DNA of 64,000 nucleotides, from assembly GCF_016879755.1 (NCBI RefSeq), contig NZ_WOFU01000001.1:620001-684000 (forward strand), written 5' to 3'. Under the pieces are notes generated by a model. The model made no database searches. It was not told where the DNA came from and saw nothing but the letters and a program-made list of their open reading frames with translations. Positions 15,710-24,656 of this stretch are shown in pieces; positions within the stretch are counted from its first letter, which is position 1, and every line of letters starts with the position of its first letter. This DNA is from Bacillus sp. B15-48. Lineage in GTDB: Bacteria > Bacillota > Bacilli > Bacillales > Cytobacillaceae. Made by a program: the position numbers and the translations under genes.

Positions 15710-17944
15710 ATGGCATCAATATCTTCAAGAATTAGAAAGAGAAGTTCAAAACTAAAAAAAACATTGTTAACAAGCACCCTTGCCTTCTCGCTACTAGTTC
15801 CAGTGATGGCACCACAAGTTAGTGCGAACAGTAATGAAGATTTAGGATATGTTGATCCATCGACGGGTACTCCAGGAGGCTCAGGGGCAGACACAATTAC
15901 CTACCGAATCCCTGCGAACCCGGATACTGGCCAGCCCGAAATTGAAGCAGCTAAAAAAGGGGTTATTACAATCAATGGAAAGCATTTCCGTGATGCAAAT
16001 GGCAACAGAGTTCTCGATGTTTACGAGGATTGGAGATTACCAGTTGAACAACGGGTAGCTGATCTAGTTTCTAAAATGACACTTGCTGAAAAAGCCGGTT
16101 TAATGTTGATTAACACACATACGCCACTTGCTGATCCAGAAGACGGCAAATATGTGAAAGATGATGATCGATTGCTTGTTGCCAATAAAATGCGCTACGT
16201 GATTTTCCGCCAAACGCCAACAATGGATGTTATCGCAAAATACACGAACCAACTGCAAGCAATCGCTGAGCAGTCAAGATTAGGGATTCCAGTCGTTGTC
16301 ACTTCGAACCCACGTAACCATGCTTCAACAGATTACACGAATAATAGTGAAGGATCAGGACTTCATACATTTTGGCCAGGACCACTCGGTTTTGCTGCAG
16401 CACGCGACGCTGAGGCTGTGAAGGAATTCGGTCAAATCGCAGCTGAGGAATGGAGAGCTGCTGGAATTCGCAAAGTATACGGCTATACGGCTGATATTGC
16501 GACAGACCCACTTTGGGCAAGAATTGAAGATACATTTGGTGAGGATCCTGAACTTGCGTCAGAGATGATTTACAATGTTATCACTGGTTTCCAAGGTGAA
16601 GAGCTTGGAGAAGACAGCGTTTCCATTACAGTAAAGCACTTCCCTGGCGGCGGAGCACGTGATAAAGGGTTAGACCCTCACTTCCCAGAAGGTCAGTTCA
16701 ATCCTTATCCAACAGAAGGAAGCTTACTTAAGTACCATATCCCTCCTTTTGAGGCAGCGATTAAAGCTGGGGTTGCTTCTGTCATGCCGTATTACGCCTA
16801 CCCGAGCAATGAAAGTGCTGATCAAGGGTTGCCATGGTATAGTGAAGACCAGCAATTTGAAGAAGTTGGTTTTACATTAAATAAAGGGATTTTAGATTTC
16901 TTACGTAACGACCTTGGATTTAAAGGATATGTGAACTCTGATACAGGAGCGGTCGGAAGAAATGCTTGGGGTGCAGAACATTTATCAGATGCTGAAAAAG
17001 TAGCGAAGGCAATTAATGCAGGTACCGATATCATTTCCGGATCATCGAATCCGCAGCCGATCATCGATGCTGTTAATAGTGGCTTACTTTCAGAAAAAGT
17101 AGTGGACAGGTCTGTCACTTTATTGCTCACAGAGATGATGAATTTAGGCCTATTTGAGGATCCATATGTCGATCCAGAAGAGGCGCTTGAAGTCGTTGCA
17201 AATCAAGAATCACAAGTATTAGCAGACGAAGCCCATCTTAAATCGATTGTGTTATTACGCAATGATAAAAATATTTTACCATTGAAAGATGCAACAATTG
17301 ATAAGGTAAAACTATATGTTGAACTGTTTACAGGCGGAGATGCTGAAGCACAAAGCGAAGGTCTGAAAGAGCAAATTAAACAGCATGATAGCCAAATTGA
17401 AATCGTTGACTCACTCGACGAAGCGACACATGCCTTTGTTTGGGTGAAACCGGCGCAATCGAACTGGGATAATGATCCACGCATTACCATTGGTCCAGAA
17501 ACAGGCATTGCCAATGTTGATCGTATTGTTGAAATTCAAAAAGCCGTTCCAACCATTACAGCCGTTAACTTTATCAGCCCATGGTTAATCGACCAAATTG
17601 AACCAAATGCTGCCGCTGTTTTAGCAACATACGGAACAAAACCAGAAGCGATCATCGATGTGATTCGCGGTAAATTCAACCCGATCGGAACACTTCCATT
17701 TGCAATCCCTGCGAATGAAGAAGCTGTTGAAAATGAAGTCGGCGACGTTCCTAGCTTCGCACCAGAAGAATACGCTGATTATTCTTATGTGAATAAGTCT
17801 GGGGATAAATACGAATATGGATTTGGTCTTTCCTACAATCAAGGAAAAGCAGTTGGAAAGCCTGACCATGCGGGGCAAACAGGGAAGCCTGCTCATGCGG
17901 GGCAACAAGGAAAACCAGCAGATGCAGGAAATCCTAGTAAATAA
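15710..17944 (+). CDS. Secreted glycoside hydrolase family 3 (beta-glucosidase-like)
   Basis: Extracellular exo-acting beta-glycosidase of 744 residues. The N-terminus is a classical signal peptide: basic RIRKRSSKLKK, hydrophobic core, cleavage near VSANS. The GH3 TIM-barrel domain includes TLAEKAGLMLI, the substrate-binding KHFPGG and the nucleophile region GYVNSDTGA. The second alpha/beta domain follows from about residue 500 (LLRNDKNILPL). The tail repeats GKPxxAGQ three times, an odd low-complexity extension. AGAGGGGGAAG precedes the ATG. Two cre sites upstream suggest carbon catabolite repression. Exact sugar substrate not determined. Confidence 0.92.
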   Translation: MASISSRIRKRSSKLKKTLLTSTLAFSLLVPVMAPQVSANSNEDLGYVDPSTGTPGGSGADTITYRIPANPDTGQPEIEAAKKGVITINGKHFRDANGNRVLDVYEDWRLPVEQRVADLVSKMTLAEKAGLMLINTHTPLADPEDGKYVKDDDRLLVANKMRYVIFRQTPTMDVIAKYTNQLQAIAEQSRLGIPVVVTSNPRNHASTDYTNNSEGSGLHTFWPGPLGFAAARDAEAVKEFGQIAAEEWRAAGIRKVYGYTADIATDPLWARIEDTFGEDPELASEMIYNVITGFQGEELGEDSVSITVKHFPGGGARDKGLDPHFPEGQFNPYPTEGSLLKYHIPPFEAAIKAGVASVMPYYAYPSNESADQGLPWYSEDQQFEEVGFTLNKGILDFLRNDLGFKGYVNSDTGAVGRNAWGAEHLSDAEKVAKAINAGTDIISGSSNPQPIIDAVNSGLLSEKVVDRSVTLLLTEMMNLGLFEDPYVDPEEALEVVANQESQVLADEAHLKSIVLLRNDKNILPLKDATIDKVKLYVELFTGGDAEAQSEGLKEQIKQHDSQIEIVDSLDEATHAFVWVKPAQSNWDNDPRITIGPETGIANVDRIVEIQKAVPTITAVNFISPWLIDQIEPNAAAVLATYGTKPEAIIDVIRGKFNPIGTLPFAIPANEEAVENEVGDVPSFAPEEYADYSYVNKSGDKYEYGFGLSYNQGKAVGKPDHAGQTGKPAHAGQQGKPADAGNPSK

Positions 17945-18027
17945 AACTCATTTATAGTTATTCGTGGGAAACAAAGGAATTCGCTAGCTTACCAAGTGAT
18001 CAATTAAGAAAAGGTAGATAAGTTAAA

Positions 18028-18056
18028 GGACATTACATATTTTATATGTAATGTCC
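18028..18056. terminator. Bidirectional terminator between GH3 and the CBO0543-family gene
   Basis: Perfect 12-bp stem GGACATTACATA with its complement, flanked by A-rich sequence on the left and TTTCTTATT on the right. It serves the convergent genes on both sides. Confidence 0.85.
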
Positions 18057-18116
18057 TTTCTTATTCCGTAATCAAGCGCCGATAGTGAATCAATATACAA
18101 AAAATCGCACTTGTGT

Positions 18117-18710
18117 TCAATCAACAACACGCATTGAATATTTTTTTTGCAGCCATAAAAATAGATTCGTTAAAAATCGTGATACCAGAAATGTAGCAAC
18201 ATAGACGAACAACAAGTGAATATAGTTTACCTTTCCATACAATTTCAACACACCGATCGCTTCCATAAGTGGCTTAAATATGAATGCAAAAAAGGCAGCA
18301 GTAAGAAAAGAATAAAGATAAAAATTTTTATTTCGATTTAACGTCCATTGATACACCATCATAAAGACGACAGGCACGATACTCGAATCCAATACCAATC
18401 CGGGTAATCCCGGAATTAATGGGAAAGGAAAATTCCAAAAACCAAGATTCCGGCCAAACATATCTATATATCCAACCGTCATATGGATACTATATCCATA
18501 AAATCCAATTAAAAAGATCTTATTTTTATCAATTTTGATGAGCACAAAGACTAATGGAGCGATGAATAATACAACCATAAACCAAAATTCAAATGTAGTA
18601 TACAGTGACCATTCCAGCCAATACTCATTTAACGCTTTATAGCCATCTCCAATGGTTTTGACAATTTTATCAAATTGTTCTACACGAGTATTATTATCCA
18701 ACGCAATCAT
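18117..18710 (-). CDS. CBO0543-family membrane protein
   Basis: Protein of 197 residues with about five hydrophobic segments, resembling the CBO0543 family of bacilli and clostridia, whose role is unknown. Features: an N-terminal soluble stretch, then FWFMVVLFIAPLVFVLI, a conserved-looking GYSIHMTVGYIDMFG region with charged residues inside the membrane part, and a basic C-terminus. It stands alone, convergent with the GH3 gene. No obvious strong ribosome binding site precedes the start used. Confidence 0.6.
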   Translation of the reverse strand: MIALDNNTRVEQFDKIVKTIGDGYKALNEYWLEWSLYTTFEFWFMVVLFIAPLVFVLIKIDKNKIFLIGFYGYSIHMTVGYIDMFGRNLGFWNFPFPLIPGLPGLVLDSSIVPVVFMMVYQWTLNRNKNFYLYSFLTAAFFAFIFKPLMEAIGVLKLYGKVNYIHLLFVYVATFLVSRFLTNLFLWLQKKYSMRVVD

Positions 18711-18863
18711 CCTTAATATTTCTTAGTTAGGCTTGTCAATATATAAGACATTATTTATACCCGCGTATGGGATATTCCTTTTATTGCCTTCTTAGAAATA
18801 TTCTGCGTTTTTATGGAAAATATATGTACCGTTATAAAAACTAGTAAATGCCCGAATGTTGAA

Positions 18864-18886
18864 AAAGGAGAACAAAGTTCTCCTTT
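18864..18886 (-). terminator. Terminator of the 41-residue peptide gene
   Basis: AAAGGAGAAC, 3-nt loop, GTTCTCCTTT; followed on the minus strand by TTC and T-rich sequence. It lies 48 bp after the small ORF's stop. Confidence 0.7.
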
Positions 18887-18933
18887 AATTATAGCTTTTA
18901 CAGCTCAGGGATAGATATTAAAAATGATACCGC

Positions 18934-19059
18934 TTACATATTTGACGTCCAATATTTTTTATCCCCTGTAAAGGATTTGCTGAGGTCACTAGCAGCTGTT
19001 TTGTCTGACATCCCAATAGCAACCGCAAAAACAGTAAATAAAAATCTAAAATATCCCAT
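18934..19059 (-). CDS. Short peptide gene, 41 residues
   Basis: ATG at 19059 with AAAAGGAGT 9 bp upstream encodes 41 residues beginning MGYFRFLFTVFAVAIGMSD, a short hydrophobic segment followed by a polar tail ending KKYWTSNM. A terminator hairpin lies 48 bp after the stop. Good ribosome binding site, start, stop and terminator together make a real gene plausible despite its size. Likely membrane-associated or secreted. I do not recognise the family. Confidence 0.5.
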   Translation of the reverse strand: MGYFRFLFTVFAVAIGMSDKTAASDLSKSFTGDKKYWTSNM

Positions 19060-19237
19060 CTGTAAACACTCCTTTTAAGTTCATTAGTTTATTCACCTTC
19101 ATCCCAACAGGGCAAACACAACCATTTATTCGTTTGTAATTACATAATACCATATTATTTTTAAATTTTCAAAATAATTGTATTAATCAAACTATAGAGA
19201 GATTAAGAGTGACTACCATTCCATAAATCGAACTCTC

Positions 19238-19345
19238 AACCAATCGCCGATGCAGTCAATAGTGGTTACTTTTAGAAAAATAGTAGACAGTCATCAACTA
19301 AATGTCATACTGATCGAACTCGGTTCTTCAAAGAGAGGATAGGCA
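19238..19345 (+). pseudogene. Decayed fragment of a GH3 glycosidase gene
   Basis: The bases CCAATCGCCGATGCAGTCAA and what follows read PIADAVNSGYF, then after a stop/frame change RKIVDSHQLNVILIELGSSKRG. The intact GH3 gene reads PIIDAVNSGLLSEKVVDRS...LLLTEMMNLGLFE at 17055-17160, in the same order. Only about 36 codons survive, with a frameshift and stops. This implies a former second GH3 copy, or a partial duplication of the neighbour. Confidence 0.65.
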
Positions 19346-19378
19346 CCCTCTCGATTTCTAATTCCCTAGACATACAAA

Positions 19379-19407
19379 GGGCATCACCCAAAAAAAGGAT
19401 GATGCCC
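19379..19407 (-). terminator. Terminator of the SDR gene
   Basis: GGGCATCA (19379-19386) pairs with TGATGCCC (19400-19407); the minus strand continues TTTGTATG. It is 11 bp past the SDR stop. Confidence 0.7.
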
Positions 19408-19417
19408 TGCACGTTGT

Positions 19418-20110
19418 TTAAAAACTATTTTTTATAACCACTTCGGTTACATTAAGGTTTTTTCTAGGTTTTATATTGTCCATGATGATCTCTGCGACAT
19501 CATCTGGATCCATTAAATTTTTAATTTCTTCCTCTGAAAAAATTCCATCCCAGAATGCTGTCCTCATTCCGCCCATATAAGCTGCATACACTTGTACGGC
19601 ACTATCTTTTAATTCAACTAGTAAACTTTCTGTAAAGCCACGAACACCAAACTTACTAGCACAATAGACGGATTCAGTTACCTTTCCCTCAATGCCGGCG
19701 GTAGAAATAACGTTAGCGATTTTGCCTTGATTTCTCTCCTTCATATCAGGAAGAACTGCTTGAGTACAAAAGATTGTGCCTTTTAAATTGATATCAATCA
19801 TCTGATGAATGGCTTCTTCACCAATATTTTCGGCAAGATCAAAAACACCTAATCCTGCATTATTGATTAATAAATCGATTGGCCCCGCATTTTCCTTGAT
19901 AGATTGAAATACGATATCCACTTCGCTTTTAGATGTAACATCCAGTTCGTAAATAGAATATCCGTTGACCAATGTCTGAGCTGTTCGTTCTAGGTTCGTT
20001 CTTGTCCGTCCAAGTAAACATACATGGCTTCCCAGCTCAGAATATTTTTTAGCCAATGAAGCACCTAGCCCACTGCCTGCCCCTGTAATAACGACAACTT
20101 TTTCATTCAT
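19418..20110 (-). CDS. Short-chain dehydrogenase/reductase (SDR)
   Basis: NAD(P)-dependent oxidoreductase of 230 residues. The cofactor motif is TGAGSGLG, the structural motif NNAG is present, and the catalytic Ser...Tyr-x3-Lys is seen as STAG...YCASK. The ATG at 20110 has AAAAGGATG upstream and puts VVVITGAG at the usual position; the frame is open to 20149 but without a ribosome binding site. It follows the MFS transporter by 88 bp on the same strand, probably in one unit with the nucleoside hydrolase. Substrate unknown. Confidence 0.88.
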   Translation of the reverse strand: MNEKVVVITGAGSGLGASLAKKYSELGSHVCLLGRTRTNLERTAQTLVNGYSIYELDVTSKSEVDIVFQSIKENAGPIDLLINNAGLGVFDLAENIGEEAIHQMIDINLKGTIFCTQAVLPDMKERNQGKIANVISTAGIEGKVTESVYCASKFGVRGFTESLLVELKDSAVQVYAAYMGGMRTAFWDGIFSEEEIKNLMDPDDVAEIIMDNIKPRKNLNVTEVVIKNSF

Positions 20111-20198
20111 TAGAAAAACATCCTTTTCTATATGTTTTATAAGGTTCAATCACTTTTGATCAATTGCCTTGGAAATTAAAATAACTTTAGCTGTAAAA

Positions 20199-21590
20199 TT
20201 AATTCTTCTGTTCCTGCTTTTGAACGATAAACAAGCTCGAAATGAGTGCTAAGACTATGAAGCCAACAGAGATCCCAAAACCTGTGCTAAAATCGCCTTG
20301 GGCAACAAATGGAGCAACAAATGCAAAACCTAATGATGCTCCGATACCAAATGCCGCCCCGTTAAGTGCTGGCAAGGCTGAAGGAGCTTCATCCGGTGAT
20401 TGGATTACTCCAAGCCCATTAACTGTCGTAAGAATTACTCCGTTATAAGTGAAACCCATTGCGACCACCGCAGCGAACACCATCCATTGGTTTTGCCAAA
20501 AGACTGCGAGCACAATGAGGATAGCAATGTTAACCGCAAGCCCAATGCGAATCAAGCGAATCCAGCCTACTTTACCAGCAAGCCAGCCAGATAATGGTGC
20601 ACTAAACAAACCAATGATTGCACCTGGCATAAGAAACATTAATCCGGTCGTAGCAGCACTGAATCCAAATCCCACACTTTGATTTTGACTTAACATAATA
20701 ATTGTGAAGTTGATCACTGCGAAAAGACCGCTCAAAGACAGTACTGTGGTCGTAAGCACAGGCCATACTTGACGAGAACGGAGATGTTCCACCGGAAACA
20801 GTGGGAATTCACTGTTCTTCTCGATAAACCAGAAGGCAACCATCGCGACAATTGTCCCTAAAAGGTAAATAAGTGTGATTGGCGCAAACCAACCAACGGT
20901 AGAACCCTGTGATACGAAGGTCGACAAGCAGATCAGTACAATCGAAATGACAGCCGCACCCCACCAATCCATTTTCCCTTTCGTTTCACCTTTTCTCGTT
21001 TCAGGAACATTGGATTTAACACCGAAAAAGGCAATTAGACCTACCGCTAAAATAACCACGAATATGAACCGGAAACCGAAATTATCACTGATCAGGCCGC
21101 CAAGGTAACCATCGATACCAGCAAGTCCTCCGTTTGCAGACGTGAGGATGCCGAGAAGGATGCCGAATGTCTTTGGACTCACTGTCTCCTTCAAAATCAC
21201 GTAACAAAGTTGGAAGGCGGCGCCGATGGCTCCCTGGAACATCCGACCGATCATGAGCACAGTGAAATTTGGTGCAATCATACATAGAAATGACCCGAAT
21301 CCCATTAAAAAGAGAACGAGATAAAGGGCACGACGCCTCCCTATGAAATCACTCCATCGAGCAAGAATGACGCCAGAAATCGATGAAACGAGTAGGAGCA
21401 AGCTTGAAACTTGCGAGACACGATCAATACCGACATTTAAGGATGCTGCGATATTAGGAAGCGCAGGGGTCACCATACTTATATTAAATTGATAAGTCAG
21501 CACACATAAAAACAAGGATATTGTTAAACCGACGATGCTGACTTTTGATGCGTTTCCTTTCGGATTTTCCAACTGAGCTTGGGATCCCAT
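20199..21590 (-). CDS. MFS transporter (drug/metabolite H+ antiporter type)
   Basis: Major-facilitator transporter of 463 residues, with 12-14 membrane helices expected. The loop 2-3 motif ARWSDFIGRRRALYLVLF is the MFS signature, and GRMFQGAIGAAFQ resembles motif C-type helices of DHA2 exporters. It starts 14 bp after the nucleoside hydrolase, so the cargo may be a nucleoside, base or related compound, in or out. By sequence type alone, multidrug export is equally possible. Confidence 0.82.
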   Translation of the reverse strand: MGSQAQLENPKGNASKVSIVGLTISLFLCVLTYQFNISMVTPALPNIAASLNVGIDRVSQVSSLLLLVSSISGVILARWSDFIGRRRALYLVLFLMGFGSFLCMIAPNFTVLMIGRMFQGAIGAAFQLCYVILKETVSPKTFGILLGILTSANGGLAGIDGYLGGLISDNFGFRFIFVVILAVGLIAFFGVKSNVPETRKGETKGKMDWWGAAVISIVLICLSTFVSQGSTVGWFAPITLIYLLGTIVAMVAFWFIEKNSEFPLFPVEHLRSRQVWPVLTTTVLSLSGLFAVINFTIIMLSQNQSVGFGFSAATTGLMFLMPGAIIGLFSAPLSGWLAGKVGWIRLIRIGLAVNIAILIVLAVFWQNQWMVFAAVVAMGFTYNGVILTTVNGLGVIQSPDEAPSALPALNGAAFGIGASLGFAFVAPFVAQGDFSTGFGISVGFIVLALISSLFIVQKQEQKN

Positions 21591-21604
21591 AAAAATACTT
21601 CCTT

Positions 21605-22552
21605 TTACTTGTTATTTTGAAATAAAGCTAATAACGTTTCATTTAAATCGTTTACTAAAGCCCGTGAATCTACCCCAATACACACTTTTACATTTGGGTG
21701 AGGATCTCTTAATTTAGTTGAGTCCCCTATCGTTCTGCCCTCTGCTTCGCCCTCAGTAACGACAGTCAGATGCATTGGCAACATCGTAAAATATTCAGGA
21801 TGGACAGCATTAATTACAGCAGATGGGTCATGGAGGTAGCAACCTTCAACACCAATATTCTGAGTAATATAGTAATCTACCATATCTGCATATGTCATTC
21901 CTGGTACGCTTTCTGTCTCTCGCCATCTTTGTGTATCTGCATTCGTTAACGTAGAACGCTGCGTTACATCTAAGCCAACCATTGTAACGTCTAAACCGCT
22001 CTCGAAAAGTTGTTTCGCCGCCTCTGGGTCTTGTGAAATATTGGCTTCTGTATATTGATTTACATTCCCTGGAACTGTTAACGCTCCTCCCATAATGACA
22101 ACTCTGCCAATCATGTCTTTTATCTCTGGAGCTTTTTTTAATGCCGTCGCAAGATTTGTCTGCGGCCCGGTAGCTACAATGACTAATTCTTTCCCATATT
22201 TCTTTACAGATTCAATCAGAAAATCAACTGCACTTTTCGTTTCTTTCTCCCTCGGGGAGGTTTCCATTGCAACTTGTCCGACCCCATTTTCGCCATGAAT
22301 TCGGGCACTAACTTCTAATCTAGTAAAATTGTCTTTCGATAACGGGTGGCTCTCCCCCGCAAAAACCGGGATATCGTTCACATTACACATATGCATGATA
22401 TTCAAAACATTTTGTACACCATCTTTTGTATAAACATTTCCAAATGTACCTGTCACACCAATTAAATCAATCTCTTTACTTCCAAGAGCATAAGCTAGCG
22501 CCATTCCATCATCGACACCTGTATCTAAATCCAAAATCATCTTAATCATCAT
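21605..22552 (-). CDS. Nucleoside hydrolase (inosine-uridine type), copy 1
   Basis: Cytoplasmic enzyme of 315 residues that splits ribonucleosides into base and ribose. The calcium-binding N-terminal motif is LDLDTGVDDGMAL. Further family features are VIMGGALTVPGNVNQYTEANISQDPEAA (seen in part) and the late HDPSAV. AAAGGGGAAATC precedes the ATG. First gene of a unit with the MFS transporter and SDR gene. The GntR-type gene just upstream on the same strand may control it. Base preference cannot be read from sequence. Confidence 0.92.
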   Translation of the reverse strand: MMIKMILDLDTGVDDGMALAYALGSKEIDLIGVTGTFGNVYTKDGVQNVLNIMHMCNVNDIPVFAGESHPLSKDNFTRLEVSARIHGENGVGQVAMETSPREKETKSAVDFLIESVKKYGKELVIVATGPQTNLATALKKAPEIKDMIGRVVIMGGALTVPGNVNQYTEANISQDPEAAKQLFESGLDVTMVGLDVTQRSTLTNADTQRWRETESVPGMTYADMVDYYITQNIGVEGCYLHDPSAVINAVHPEYFTMLPMHLTVVTEGEAEGRTIGDSTKLRDPHPNVKVCIGVDSRALVNDLNETLLALFQNNK

Positions 22553-22697
22553 GATTTCCCCTTTCTATAATACTTTTTAACTTTTCTCTATATAATGAGT
22601 AACTTAAACATAAAATGTATACTTGTATGTATTGCTGTATGTTTTATACAAATATGATATACTTATCTGTAAATACTGTCAACATTTTACTTACAAA

Positions 22698-22736
22698 AAA
22701 ACTTCTTGGTTTGAATTCTCTAAGCCAAGAAGTTTT
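22698..22736 (-). terminator. Terminator of the GntR-family gene
   Basis: Perfect 12-bp stem AAAACTTCTTGG with its complement; the minus strand continues TTTGTAAG after the stem. It is 16 bp past the regulator's stop and can also act on plus-strand transcripts. Confidence 0.8.
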
Positions 22737-22752
22737 CATTTTTTTATGTAAT

Positions 22753-23484
22753 TTAATTATTTCGAATAACCTTAAAAACGGCACGTTCAAAAGGGATATA
22801 GAATTTATTATAAGTGATAATATTCCCCTTTTTATCCGTTATCCGCTCAGCAATCATTTGATAATACTCTGACACATTTCCCTGATAGGCTTCTTTTATA
22901 TTTTCTGTAGCTGGTACGATGCGAACTTCAAGCATAGAAGAAAGGCCATAATCATATATCTTGTTTTCAAGGAAATGTAAAACTTCATCCTGATTATTTA
23001 AATCAATTGAATTTATATAATCAAAATCAGTCGCTACATGAGAAAAACAAGATCCTTTAATAACATCATTTTGCTTATAATATCTGTAAATAGCGAGTAC
23101 GACCGAAGTCTTCCTATTAAAAATTCGTTCAACATGCTCACTTGATGGTTCAATTTCCATCTCAATTTCAACTTGATCAATAGGATCTATGCAGCTTTTA
23201 TAAAACGGATTTGCCATTCTTTCATGTCCAACATTGTCTTCATTTAGCGTTTTACGAACAAAGTTCCCAATTCCCTTTTTAGCTTCTAATATTCCATCTT
23301 CCTGTAATAACCCTAATGCCTGTCTAAGGGTTGACCTGCTTATACCTAACTGTTCTGCTAATAAAGGTTCACTCGGCAGTTTACTTCCTTCCGGATACAA
23401 ACCATCCCTGATCATTTTTAAAATTTTATTATAGGCAATCGCGTATCGTGCTGCTTTTTTAAACAACCGCTTATTTTCACTCAT
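22753..23484 (-). CDS. GntR-family (HutC/UTRA) transcriptional regulator
   Basis: DNA-binding repressor of 243 residues. The winged-helix part LYPEGSKLPSEPLLAEQLGISRSTLRQALGLL is the GntR signature (shown in part). The C-terminal ligand-binding domain ends FYIPFERAVFKV, typical of UTRA domains. The frame is open to 23610, but the ATG at 23484 has GGGAGG at proper distance and begins MSENKRLFKKAARY, so the earlier start is rejected. It lies between two nucleoside hydrolase genes on the same strand and probably senses a nucleoside or sugar. Confidence 0.88.
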   Translation of the reverse strand: MSENKRLFKKAARYAIAYNKILKMIRDGLYPEGSKLPSEPLLAEQLGISRSTLRQALGLLQEDGILEAKKGIGNFVRKTLNEDNVGHERMANPFYKSCIDPIDQVEIEMEIEPSSEHVERIFNRKTSVVLAIYRYYKQNDVIKGSCFSHVATDFDYINSIDLNNQDEVLHFLENKIYDYGLSSMLEVRIVPATENIKEAYQGNVSEYYQMIAERITDKKGNIITYNKFYIPFERAVFKVIRNN

Positions 23485-23623
23485 TTTATCCTCCCGCATA
23501 CAGCATGTCTTAGTTATTATAGGAAAATAGAAATATTTAAATACAAATTTTGATATACACCAAGCCAGCCTCAATGCAAAAATTATACATCTCCTGTCAT
23601 TTTTAAACAAGTGGAAAAACAGA

Positions 23624-23685
23624 GAAACAGGGGGACGGTTCTGGTGTTTCAGTTTTCTGAAACACCAGAACCGTCCCCCTGTTTC
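23624..23685. repeat. REP-like element: perfect 29-bp palindrome
   Basis: GAAACAGGGGGACGGTTCTG... (23624-23652) is followed after a TTTT loop by its exact complement (23657-23685), then a partial extra copy CCCCCTGTTTCC. Sequence of the dispersed GAACCGTCCC family; here two units face each other head to head. It lies between the gntR gene and the second nucleoside hydrolase. Confidence 0.85.
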
Positions 23686-23697
23686 CCCCTGTTTCCA

Positions 23698-24639
23698 TTA
23701 ACTTGAGATTGTGTTTATAAAGTGATTGATAAATTCTTCCCTTTTCAACCCAAGACAAACAGATGCATTGGTGTCGGTTTGTGGCTTTCTATAGTCAGCA
23801 ATGGTTGCACCTGTCGTATACTTTCCTTCATTTTCAACATAAACGTGATAATTTTCCGTTTGAACAAAGGTTGGATTGATCACAACTCCTACTGCTAGTG
23901 GATCATGTAATAATCTTTGTCGGCCTTCTTCCATCTTCTCACTTGCCTCAAAACCAAATGTCACAATATGTTTAATAAACGAACTTAGCGCTTCCTTTTC
24001 GGGACTCATTTTATCCATTAATCGATTTAAATGCTCTTCCCGGAAATCTGCTTTTCTCGTGACATCTAATCCAACCATCGTGATTGAGAGTCCCGATTCA
24101 AAAACTTCCTTCGCCGCATCCGGATCTCCGTAAATATTAGCCTCTGCCCAACCAGTCACATTCCCATATGTCTGTAATGCGCCACCCATCAAGACTAAAC
24201 CTTTTACCTTGCCAACGATTGAAGGGTCCTTTTTCAAAGCTAATGCCAAATTGGTAAGTCTCCCCACAAATAGAAGCGTTAATTCATTTACATTCTCGTT
24301 AATTTTCCGAACAATAAAATCCGCTGCATGCTCATCAAGTGCTTTCTGCTTTGGTTCTGGCAAAGTATAATCTCCAATTCCGTTCTGCCCATGTACATGT
24401 GCAACAGTAGGTCGTTTCGGCCGATACAATGGTTTTTCAGCACCCATCGCTACTGGAATAGAATAACTTGGCTCCGCGAGTTCAATGACTCTTAATGTGT
24501 TCGATGTTGCTTGTTCATTCGTGACATTCCCAAACCCTGTTGTGATTCCTTCCAAATGGATCTCTTTTGATTTAATTGCATAAATAATTGCTAAGGCATC
24601 ATCGATTCCTGTATCAACATCTAGGATAACTCTTTCCAT
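23698..24639 (-). CDS. Nucleoside hydrolase (inosine-uridine type), copy 2
   Basis: Enzyme of 313 residues with the motif LDVDTGIDDALAI, the stretch LVLMGGALQTYGNVTGWAEANI and HDPLAVGVV. It resembles copy 1 in layout but differs throughout, so the two are not a recent duplication. The ATG at 24639 has AGGGGTGAGG upstream; a TTG at 24663 overlapping the ribokinase stop has no site. Last gene of the ECF transporter operon, ending in the REP-like element: imported nucleoside is split here and the ribose passed to ribokinase. Confidence 0.92.
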   Translation of the reverse strand: MERVILDVDTGIDDALAIIYAIKSKEIHLEGITTGFGNVTNEQATSNTLRVIELAEPSYSIPVAMGAEKPLYRPKRPTVAHVHGQNGIGDYTLPEPKQKALDEHAADFIVRKINENVNELTLLFVGRLTNLALALKKDPSIVGKVKGLVLMGGALQTYGNVTGWAEANIYGDPDAAKEVFESGLSITMVGLDVTRKADFREEHLNRLMDKMSPEKEALSSFIKHIVTFGFEASEKMEEGRQRLLHDPLAVGVVINPTFVQTENYHVYVENEGKYTTGATIADYRKPQTDTNASVCLGLKREEFINHFINTISS

Positions 24640-24656
24640 GACCTCACCCCTTTTCT

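Noticed and set aside
22553-22680. Riboswitch (purine or other) upstream of the nucleoside hydrolase unit
   Set aside because: The region is AT-rich with short direct TGTAT motifs and no stem arrangement of a known class; a GntR operator is more plausible.
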